Shown piece by piece: positions 1 to 7,480 of a stretch of 64,000 nucleotides of DNA (within the stretch, counting starts at the first letter, position 1; each line of letters begins with the position of its first letter). The position numbers and the translations under genes are program-made. The DNA is from Symbiodinium natans (taxonomy: Eukaryota; Sar; Dinophyceae; Suessiales; Symbiodiniaceae): the NCBI GenBank assembly GCA_905221605.1, contig CAJNDS010000345.1:1-64000 (forward strand), in the 5' to 3' direction. The notes under the pieces were generated by a model. It was not told the DNA's origin. It did no database searches and saw only the letters and a list, made by a program, of their open reading frames with translations.

Positions 1-920
1 GCGAACTCCTTCGGGTAATGGATCTTAGCGTCGACGGTCCCCTTGACGTAGGCCATCATTTTCTTTCCAACCTCCACAGCCCGCTTGGGCACTTTTGCTA
101 CTATTGATGACATCACCGACATGCCATAGGCCAAATCTGGCCTCGCTCTCTGTGAGGCCCACAAGATCTCCCCACGTCGCTGTTGGGCCTCCTTCAAGGC
201 CTTGGGCTCCGGATCCTCCAGGTTCCCTTCCTCGATGTAGGCGTTGTCCTTGGCAATCGGCACCTTGCTGTAGGAGTTTGGTTGTCGTAGTCGTAGAAGC
301 TCTTGGAGGTACCCCTGTTGGCTCACACAGAACTCGCCTTCCTCATTTATGCTCAGCTCCAGACCAAGAAAGCGGACCGGTTGACAACCTGGGAGAACAT
401 CCTCACGACCACTGGTTTCCCAGTGCTCGTTCAGCCAACCAAAGAAACCATCCAAGGTTGCCGGTGTTCCCACAGCAAGGATATCGTCGACATAGAAGAC
501 CACATAGCCAGTTATCTCCTTCTTTCCACTGTTGACATCCTCTTTCCAGACCTTGAAGAGATTCAAGTCCGTTTTGGCCATCTCGAGATGGTACACGTCG
601 CCATCGTCATCCGTCCAGGTGGCATTCTGCGTGACAGAATTGCGAAACACTGTCCACCACCTTGGTGACTTTTTAAATCCGTACACTGCAGCGTCCACAA
701 CCCACAGCTCATCATCATCGGCTAGGCCTGCTCGAACTGCGGCTCTTGGAGGCTCCATCGCATAACGGCCTTTGCCATCTCCTTCAACCAAAGGTGCTGT
801 CAAGAAGGCATTCTTGATGTCGTCCGTTGCAGCGCTCCACTTCTTGTAATTCGCCTCGGCAAGAACTCCTCGTACAGCATCAATTGAAGCACCTGCTGCA
901 TAGAGATCACCGAAGCCTTC
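1..920 (-). CDS. Copia reverse transcriptase (RVT_2), cut by window edge and frameshifted
   Basis: This is the reverse-transcriptase body of the copia polyprotein. The minus frame is open from about position 917 to the window edge. It contains the DIKNAFL core, a KKSPRWW block, and the catalytic YVDD box at 483-494. After these come the FLGLEL region and a SQQGYLQELL segment typical of copia RT. The segment before the active site is in the frame of the preceding ORF only if one A is removed from a run of nine A (minus strand, near 915-923). The RT is therefore broken or mis-sequenced there. No stop was seen within the fragment. The RNase H domain is outside the window. Confidence 0.9.
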
Positions 921-3039
921 CGGTTTTTTTTTGCTCAAAGTTTCCACAAGCCACTGCTCTGACTCGTCTTCGAAACCATTCCTTCGTTTCTTTGCTTGGG
1001 GGCTTCGCAGTGTAGACCAACTTCGAGGGCACGATGACGGATTCAGGGTTTTCCCGGAACTCCTTCGCCTCCTTTCCCCTCAATCTTCGAATGGCCTTCA
1101 TTTCTTCCATTGCCTTGATCTCCTTCTTCAAAGCGGGTTTCCATGACTCCAAGTGCTGCGAAGCTTCCCGTGGATCACAAGTGTGAACCACCTGCAGCGG
1201 GGCTTTCAGGGCACTCAAGAGAAACTCTAGGTTCTCGGTGTAAAGCTCCTGGACATTGGCCTTTTTTGCTTGGATGTGGCTATCCTCCTCCAAGTCGACC
1301 TCCATGAAGAACTTGTCGTCATTCTCAACGGCAGGCTCTTCGTCAATCTTCTTGAAGGTAGCCAAACGAGGTTCCGGTTGATCAGGTTCGTTTCGCCGGT
1401 TTGGTAGTCGTGGATCACCAGGATCTGCAGGTCCATTTCGTTTTGTTGGGATCTGGACCAAGGGCCTAGGGGAATCCATCGGAACGATTCTCCTGACTTC
1501 CCAGAACAAGATGAACTGCTCCTTGTGGAGGATATGGTTGTTGATCCTCGCCACAGTGATTCTTTCGCCTTCGAGGTCTCCGTTTTCGTAGCTTCCGACC
1601 AAATCCACTGAGTGAATTGCCAGAACTCTCGCCAAGTGTAAAAGACTACCATCAGTGGCGACCATGAGAACATCTGGTTCTTCCACCCAGTCTCGTTCAA
1701 GGTCCTGAAAAATCGTACTGGGAATCCAAGTGTCCGGTTCATTGTCCATCGGCGCTATCGCTCGCCAATGCTCCACGAGGCCCTCGGTCATGTTGTTCGC
1801 ATCGCAAGTCATAGCTCCCTTCCACTCGTACCATTCTTCAGGTTCCATTCGAAGGTGTGTTACATCCACCCTCAACATCAGGTTTGGCTGTTCTCCTTGA
1901 GGCGGGGCTTGATCTGGATCTGGGCCCGTGAGCTTCTTCAGCGCCACTTCCTTTTGAGGCTCTGCCAAATTGCCCGGAATATTGAATCCCAGATCGGTCA
2001 ACATGTCCTGGTCGGCACTGCTTACTCGGTCGAAGTTCCTTACCGTATAGGCAGCCACCGCCAATCTAAACCCCTTCCACGGCATGGTTGAGTGGAGTTT
2101 TCTTGGATGGAACTCGATTGGTCCCTTTTTGCCATTCACGATCGGGAATTCCACCGCATGGCCATTCTTGCCTTTCTTAGTGATGACCTCTTTGCCCTCT
2201 TCTAATCCTTCCACCCCTAGTCCACCTCCATCGAAGCTACTCACAGGGATCAAGCAAGAGGACGACGAGGCAAAATTGTGGCTGTCTCGATGTGGACCGG
2301 CAAGAATGTTCCCGAAGAGCGAGAAGGTGGTCCATGTTGGCAATTCCCCGGCACAGTTTCCAAGCTTGGAGGCAATGAACTGATTGACCACACGGGTAGT
2401 ATATGGGAACTTCTTCGTGCCCTTCTTCAGCCCCAAAACACCTCCATGCACAAATGCGCCGGCCGACCAATCCATTGGAGCCACCTTTTCATCCTCGCCA
2501 TCTTCCTTTTCGGGGTTGACGTTTCTTGTTGTCCTGGTCTTTGGAAGCATCTCAAACAACCTGGCAATAACCTCTTCATCCACATCGATCTCCTCGTAGA
2601 TGAGCTCCTTGGCAAAGGCTTCAGGGTCATTGAGGTTCTCAGACCAATCATCCCTCTGCTTGGTGTCCAATGCCTTGATGGTCGTTTTCTCCCTCAATCT
2701 TATTCTCGCAGGTTGATGATCTGCCTCCTCCACCAGCAAAGGTTCTCGGGCTTCAGGTATTCCCGGATCCACAAGGTCTTTTGCAGGACGAACGTTCTTG
2801 GTATGGAGGAAGGTGCCGTCGACATACACCAAGTGGCCTTCATCCACCTGATCACTCAAGCCCATATAAATGCCTTCTCTCCATCGTGGTTCGAACTCCA
2901 TCCTCAACGGCAATCTCTTGTCGGCATACTTCTTCTTCTTGACATAGACCCGGGTTCCAAAAGTCGCAGCCAACTTGGTGACCTGACTAGGACTTTTGCA
3001 CGGTCCATGGCCGTTGCTGCCATCACCGCCAAAGGCCAA
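907..3039 (-). CDS. Copia polyprotein, middle part: integrase C-terminus, 2OG-Fe(II)-like segment, RT start
   Basis: A 710-codon frame. Residues about 10-90 continue the integrase C-terminal region (KLAATFGTRVYV, then REGIYMG and VYVDGTFLHTKNVRPAK blocks). Residues about 210-340 (about nt 2412-2020) are unusual for copia. They contain H250-R-D252, then H316 sixty-four residues after the Asp, then R325 nine residues later. This is the spacing of the iron- and 2-oxoglutarate-binding residues in 2OG-Fe(II) dioxygenases. The last ~130 residues enter the RT domain (ESWKPALKKEIKAMEEM, VPSKLVYTAKPP). The ORF ends at a TGA created by a frame slip in a nine-A run. Whether the dioxygenase-like segment is active cannot be told from sequence. 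Confidence 0.88.
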   Translation of the reverse strand: MAFGGDGSNGHGPCKSPSQVTKLAATFGTRVYVKKKKYADKRLPLRMEFEPRWREGIYMGLSDQVDEGHLVYVDGTFLHTKNVRPAKDLVDPGIPEAREPLLVEEADHQPARIRLREKTTIKALDTKQRDDWSENLNDPEAFAKELIYEEIDVDEEVIARLFEMLPKTRTTRNVNPEKEDGEDEKVAPMDWSAGAFVHGGVLGLKKGTKKFPYTTRVVNQFIASKLGNCAGELPTWTTFSLFGNILAGPHRDSHNFASSSSCLIPVSSFDGGGLGVEGLEEGKEVITKKGKNGHAVEFPIVNGKKGPIEFHPRKLHSTMPWKGFRLAVAAYTVRNFDRVSSADQDMLTDLGFNIPGNLAEPQKEVALKKLTGPDPDQAPPQGEQPNLMLRVDVTHLRMEPEEWYEWKGAMTCDANNMTEGLVEHWRAIAPMDNEPDTWIPSTIFQDLERDWVEEPDVLMVATDGSLLHLARVLAIHSVDLVGSYENGDLEGERITVARINNHILHKEQFILFWEVRRIVPMDSPRPLVQIPTKRNGPADPGDPRLPNRRNEPDQPEPRLATFKKIDEEPAVENDDKFFMEVDLEEDSHIQAKKANVQELYTENLEFLLSALKAPLQVVHTCDPREASQHLESWKPALKKEIKAMEEMKAIRRLRGKEAKEFRENPESVIVPSKLVYTAKPPSKETKEWFRRRVRAVACGNFEQKKTGRLR

Positions 3040-4604
3040 AACTCCTCTCCAAGCCTTGCTGCGCCCAACATAGTCCTCGCCTGTTGCTTCACAGTCTTCA
3101 CCGCATTCTCAGCACCTCCATTTCCTTGTGGTACTCCCGGAACACTAGTGGTAACACGAATGGACTCCTTGTGGAACGACTGGACCATTTCCTTCGAGGT
3201 GAACTGCGACGCCCTGTCTGAGTGGAATCGCAAGACCGGAATGTTGAGGTCCTTCAGGTACAAGACGATTTTCTGGACTGCACTCATCACAGTGGGACCC
3301 TTGACATCCGGAAGCGGAACTGCAAACTTCAGGAACGCCTTCTCCGGTAGTTTAAAGTCTTCAGGTAGTGGCTTCACTTCCTCCTCAGACTTCCCCTCCT
3401 CAGACGCCTTCTTCGCAACCTTCGCTACCACCTCTGGGTCCACCAGGAGCTCCTTGCCCTCTTCATCCAACCTGTCCATCACCTCGTCATCATCGTCGTA
3501 GCGAACAATCCTTGTCTCCTGAGGTTGTAGTTCTTGAGGCAAAGGAGGACATTCTTCACCATCACTAAGAACATAGTCATCATCCTCCTCGTCGGCCTCG
3601 TTGGGAACCTGATCACCCTCCATCTCCTTCATGAAGTCGCCCAGGTCCACGTACTCAACCTCTTCTCTTGAATCTCTGACTGTGTCCCAGGCACCGGTGA
3701 CATAGGCCTTGGGGATTGAGAAGCGGCCGACCAAAAGGTGCTTCATCTTGGCTTTTTTTCGTTTGTCACCCCTGGCATTCGCATTGAGCCCTTCTTGTTT
3801 AAAGGGGCCAGATATGTCTGTTGTCAAAACAAACATACTCGGATGCTCAATACGCTTGTGTCTGTGTCCGGTCGCACCGTGGAGGACACATTGGAGGCAG
3901 TCTCTCCGATAGGGGTAGTGCCCCGACCGGGCATGGTCCTCCCATGCTTGTTTTGTCATGGCTCTCAACGATCCTGTTGTTGGGGCGAACCTTGCTTCAC
4001 CCACCACCTTTTGAACATGTACTTCAAGCTGCCGAGGCCATTGCCTTGAGGTATCCTTTCCACCACAAGACTCCTCCTCAGGTTGGCGCAAGCCATCAAG
4101 GTGGTTCAGGTCGTAGTTCGAGAGCAATCGTGACGATCTTCTTGGACCACCTCCTAAGGCACCCTGATCAAACTTCTGCGACTTCATGCCCGCTAACGAC
4201 TCGAACTCGCCCATGACAGCTTCCTCGGGACCACCTGGGCTCATCATTTCAGGACCAACCCAGACAAAACCCGTCCTTCTCGAAGGGCTTCCAAATCTCG
4301 TGACGACATAGAGGAGGATCATCTGGGCAAGTCTCTCCTTCGTTGTCTCATCACTAGACGAAGCATATCCGCCCGCACCCACGATGACCTCAATCCTTCC
4401 AGTCGCTGCCCCCCACAAGAGGACCCCAAACATTTCCCTAGGTATTCTTCCGGACACAGTGATGCAGGTGAGGCCATTGTCCTCCAGCGATGCGAACGAT
4501 GGAGCTCCTTCTTGATGAGGGCAAAGTTGAACGAGCCACCTGGTAGAACTCAAGAGAAGCTTTCTTCTTCTTCGGTTCCACGATGTAGCCTTGAGTGTCT
4601 CCCA
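2904..4604 (-). CDS. Copia integrase with a very long acidic spacer in its catalytic core
   Basis: The open frame starts at 4898, but recognisable element sequence begins only at the WETLK codons near 4604; upstream residues read antisense through the inserted DNA. A zinc-binding motif H322-x4-H327-x6-C334-x2-C337 precedes the core. Catalytic residues are D361 (TTDISGPF, nt ~3818), D561 (HSDRASQF, nt ~3218) and E597 (GNGGAENAV, nt ~3110). D561 and E597 are exactly 35 residues apart. The first two acidic residues are ~200 residues apart, against roughly 60 in ordinary copia. The extra stretch is Asp/Glu-rich. The frame breaks near 3000, where the other frame takes over (the 907-3039 entry). 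Confidence 0.9.
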   Translation of the reverse strand, partial: WETLKATSWNRRRRKLLLSSTRWLVQLCPHQEGAPSFASLEDNGLTCITVSGRIPREMFGVLLWGAATGRIEVIVGAGGYASSSDETTKERLAQMILLYVVTRFGSPSRRTGFVWVGPEMMSPGGPEEAVMGEFESLAGMKSQKFDQGALGGGPRRSSRLLSNYDLNHLDGLRQPEEESCGGKDTSRQWPRQLEVHVQKVVGEARFAPTTGSLRAMTKQAWEDHARSGHYPYRRDCLQCVLHGATGHRHKRIEHPSMFVLTTDISGPFKQEGLNANARGDKRKKAKMKHLLVGRFSIPKAYVTGAWDTVRDSREEVEYVDLGDFMKEMEGDQVPNEADEEDDDYVLSDGEECPPLPQELQPQETRIVRYDDDDEVMDRLDEEGKELLVDPEVVAKVAKKASEEGKSEEEVKPLPEDFKLPEKAFLKFAVPLPDVKGPTVMSAVQKIVLYLKDLNIPVLRFHSDRASQFTSKEMVQSFHKESIRVTTSVPGVPQGNGGAENAVKTVKQQARTMLGAARLGEEFWPLAVMAATAMDRAKVLVRSPSWLRLLEPGSMSRRRSMPTRDCR

Positions 4605-4611
4605 GCAGTTG

Positions 4612-5055
4612 ACTCGGCAAGACGCTGACGTGCGCGATGCCAAATACAAGTTGGAGCTTCCTGCCTGCTTCACAGTTCGCAGATTCTGATTCTGATTCTT
4701 TAAAAATAAAAACAACATGAATGCATCATTGAAACAATTGCCCATTGGCCTGCGCGGTCGAGGAAGAAGTTTGCGGAGACGGACCGGCAGCTGCACGTCA
4801 AGCCCCTCACCATCGTCTTCAGCAAGGCACACTGACAGTTCTGTCTTGGTAAGACGTGAGGTTTGTGATGCAAACTTCTTATTAGGGAAGCCGTTCAATC
4901 TGCAGGAGTCCTGCTACGGGCGCAGGGAGCACGCCGTCGCCGGATGCCTTCTCGTGTCGAGGAAGTTCCGCCCGGCCTCGAAGCTGTTCAAGACACTTGT
5001 GGTGCCCGGTGTGCGAATGCTGCCACGTGCCGAGATGTGGGTCAAGGCATGCTAG
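4612..5055 (+). pseudogene. Coding-like remnants of unknown gene, 5' part
   Basis: Plus-strand frames here change every 70-150 bases. They look like exon pieces rather than random sequence, for example QDADVRDAKYKLELPACF near 4622-4680, KKFAETDRQLHVKPLTIVF near 4765-4830 and HAVAGCLLVSRKFRPASKLF near 4930-5000. Stops separate the pieces. I do not recognise the protein. It may be one gene with the remnants that follow at 5132-5583. It could instead be a set of exons of a living gene with unusual splice sites. Confidence 0.35.
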
Positions 5056-5131
5056 TTTGGTTAGGGATTTGCTTCATTGAGAAGCACTGTGAATGTTCGT
5101 CGCCGAAAAGTGTAGTATTGCCCGCTGTGAT

Positions 5132-5583
5132 ACCATCAACATTTGCACACAGGCCGCCTCCACATCCGGTGCCCACCTGGGCAAGGAGCTCACCGACGTG
5201 CAGGAGATGAAGCAGGCCACGGGGGGCACAGACCTGGTGAAGCGGGTCGTCGGCATGTGCCAGATGAGCGGCCACAAGCCAAGCTCACCGTCGTGGTCAG
5301 TCTGTCGGCGGACATCTGGCCGTCCTTGGCGACGCTCCAGGAGCAGGCGGCAGGCAACGATTGGGTCGGCTTGACTCTATCGGACGCCGATGAGAAGGCG
5401 TGTTTGTTCGGCGACGTCCGCAACCGGGCCTACGAGATGGCGAGAGCGGGAAGGTTGCAGATCACCGCCTTCCCCGACTTCGCCAAGCTCTGCACGGACA
5501 TGAAGGCTCTACAGAAGGAGAACGACGTGGCGAATTCCGAACTCCGGCTCCAGGTGTGTGCAGTGGAGGACAAGGGACCCTGA
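5132..5583 (+). pseudogene. Terminal coding exon(s) of an unknown plus-strand gene, one frame slip
   Basis: A candidate splice acceptor (CACAG followed by GCC, near 5150) is followed by an open frame reading LGKELTDVQEMKQATGGTDL. It continues one base out of register near 5280 as KLTVVVSLSADIWPSLATLQ and ends with CAVEDKGP and a TGA at 5581. A single missing base near 5275-5282 would join the two halves. Downstream AATAAA-like words (near 5627-5645) could be a 3' end. The protein is mainly helical and is not recognised. The one-base break suggests a pseudogene or an assembly indel. Confidence 0.45.
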
Positions 5584-5734
5584 ACAACTCTCAAAGTCCA
5601 GAGGCCTGACATTGCGAATGGTTAGATAGAATAAATTGAATAAAGCCTGTAGGACACTTTGGCCTTGGGGCATGTCGGTCTTTAGGGTGCTGTGTTGTTT
5701 TTTTCGATCATGTCAACCTTATATTAGTTCAAAC

Positions 5735-6030
5735 AGTGAGGCCCTGGATTCAAGGGCCTCACTTGTTTGAGCACTGAGGCCTTGCAATCCAGGGCCTCAG
5801 TGCCGAAACAAGGTTGGCACGATGGTCAAACTTTCTTGGGGTTTGGTTGCTTGAAAGGCACTGAGCCCCTGGAATCCAGGGCATCAGTGCCGAAACAAGG
5901 TTGACACGATGGTCAAGACTTTCTTGGGGTTTGGTTGCTTGAAAGGCACTGAGGCCCTGGAATCCAGGGCATCAGTGCCGAAACAAGGTTGACAGGATGG
6001 CACAAACTTTCTTGGGGTTTGGTTGGCTGA
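5735..6030. repeat. ~87-bp tandem repeat with internal perfect hairpins
   Basis: The word TGCCGAAACAAGGTTG recurs at 5801, 5888 and 5976, giving a period of 87-88 bp over about three copies, the first degenerate. Each unit contains an inverted repeat in which GCACTGAGGCCCTGG is mirrored by CCAGGGCATCAGTGC around a short loop. Two more diverged hairpins of the same type lie at 5735-5805. The unit also carries a CTTTCTTGGGGTTTGGTTG block. No coding frame is convincing through it. Confidence 0.85.
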
Positions 6031-6146
6031 CACTGTGTGAAGTTTCGGGGTTTAGGGTCTGTCAGGAGGGAAGCCTCTTTTCCACATTCAGTACAAATGG
6101 TTTTAGGCATTTGTTCTCCAAGTGTGTTTGGCTTTGCACCAGACAG

Positions 6147-6835
6147 GATGGAAAGCTGGTCATCCTGCGCACCATGGCACAGAAGTTCCTTCACGGGGGG
6201 CAAGAGTATGGGCCGGAGAATGCCGAGAAGTGCATGAAGCTGATCCGAGAGCACAACGAACATTTCGGCCTTGCAAGCGATTATCTGTTTGAGAAGATCG
6301 GTGCGGAGAAGCCAGAAGAGCAGCCCATGAAAAGGCTGAGGCTTGCCCCATCCGAGCTGGACGAGAAAAGCATCAAGGAGCTGCCAAATGTCGCCTGCCT
6401 TGCTCTTTCAGCGACCCTCGACCTGTTGTCTGCCGACGAGGGCAAGAAGCTGTACATGATTGCATCCGAGAAAACGCAGCTTCTTCGTCACAGGAGTATG
6501 TTCCTTGACCGCAACTTTGGTTTTCAGACTCGTGTGTGTTGGTTGCCTCCTGTGTCTCTTTCGCTGGCACAGGTTCGGATTCGGCAGTGGCGAATGGAGA
6601 TGGGAAGCTGAAGCGTTGGAAATCCAGAACATGCAGGACGTTGACCTGAGGTACATCCAATTCCACAACTCGAGCGACACCCTGGTGCTGGTGGAGAAGA
6701 AAGGCCTGGCGGAGCACATCGCAGCCGAGATCCCCGTCAAAAAAAGTCATGACGATGGAGGATCTTCGAAAATGCTTGCAAGATGTCGGCGAGATGAATG
6801 TGGAGCCGGTGCAGGATATTGCACAATATTCATAA
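6147..6835 (+). pseudogene. Two exons of an unknown plus-strand gene, C-terminal end
   Basis: After a GACAG/G acceptor at 6146/6147 the frame DGKLVILRTMAQKFLHGGQ runs ~115 codons to about 6496. It is a helical, charged protein with an EHNEHFGLASDYLFEKIGAE block. A short intron (about 6497-6572, ending GGCACAG) leads to a second exon starting at 6573 with FGFGSGEWRWEAEAL and VDLRYIQFHNSSDTLVLVE. The frame slips at a run of seven A near 6740 and then reads EDLRKCLQDVGEMNVEPVQ to a TAA at 6833. I do not recognise the family. The A-run slip resembles the one in the copia RT, so an assembly indel is as likely as true decay. Confidence 0.5.
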
Positions 6836-7164
6836 CTTATAATAAATAATTATTATAAAATAATAATTTTTAAATATTATAGAAAGCGTCTCTCTGTGTT
6901 TTTTCTCTTTCTCTCCGTTGGATTTCTGTTGAGGATGACCGGTCCGCCTTCCGGGTGTGCATCTGGCTCAGCCTTGACATCTTCCTAAAGAACGTATCTG
7001 CACTTCATTGTGTGGTGCGGTATTTAGGACATTTACCTTGAGGAGATTAGAGTGTTTCAAGCAAGCGATTGCCTTGAATACATTAGCATGGAACAATAGG
7101 ATAGGACCGGTTCTTGTTGAGGAACTTAATCTACGCTAAACACAAAATCCTAAACCTTAAGCTC

Positions 7165-7480
7165 ACGGTTTTGGGGTTGAGGTTCAGGGTGTTAGGGTTT
7201 GAGGGTTTAGGGTTTTATGGTTGGGGGATTAAGGCTTCGGATCTAGGGCCCTAAACCCTAAACCCTAAACAATGAACCCCTAAACCCCTAAACCCCTAAC
7301 CCCTAAGCACGCCACCAATGGACCAAGTCTAGGGCTTCTTCTTGATCCAGGTTTAAGAAGTCCTCGAGCCCCCGAAGCTCCAAAAAGCCCTAAGCCCCAA
7401 GTCCGTAAACTCCTTCAAGCTCCCAGAAGCCCTAAAACCCCTGACGCCCCCGAATTAAGCCCTCTAAACCCTAGTGCCCT
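7165..7480. repeat. Interstitial telomere-like repeats in head-to-head orientation
   Basis: On the plus strand, G-rich TTTAGGG-like units (7177-7218, degenerate) run rightward to a palindromic centre TAGGGCCCTA at 7244-7253. From there three perfect CCCTAAA units (7249-7269) and three CCCCTAAA variants (7277-7302) continue. A C-rich tail with scattered CCCTAA words reaches 7480. TTTAGGG is the telomere repeat type reported for dinoflagellates and plants. The arrangement, G-strand repeats meeting C-strand repeats, is what two telomeres joined end to end would leave. Confidence 0.8.

Larger units (their letters stand above)
4605..7470. other. ~2.9 kb insertion splitting the copia gag-protease from the integrase
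   Basis: The protease frame ends in EKGTRV followed by a stop at 7464-7466. The expected continuation of the family (WETLK..., then an Arg-rich RRRRKLLLSS block) resumes at 4604. Everything between is unrelated to the element and has coding-like frames on the opposite strand. The left side holds plus-strand coding remnants, the middle a hairpin tandem repeat, and the right side telomere-like motifs that run up to the break. No convincing target-site duplication is visible at the two edges, so a simple transposon insertion is not supported. Edges are good to about 10 bases, judged from where the polyprotein homology stops. Confidence 0.75.

Noticed and set aside
2278-3501. 407-codon plus-strand frame
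   Set aside because: It is the antisense shadow of the copia integrase/RT coding strand.
5735-6030. CRISPR-like interpretation of the regularly spaced hairpin repeat
   Set aside because: Units are adjacent with no unique spacers, only about three copies exist, and the context is eukaryotic.
7201-7306. Reading the telomere-like tract as a true chromosome end
   Set aside because: Only a few perfect units exist, the repeat orientation inverts, and 56 kb of gene-bearing sequence follows.
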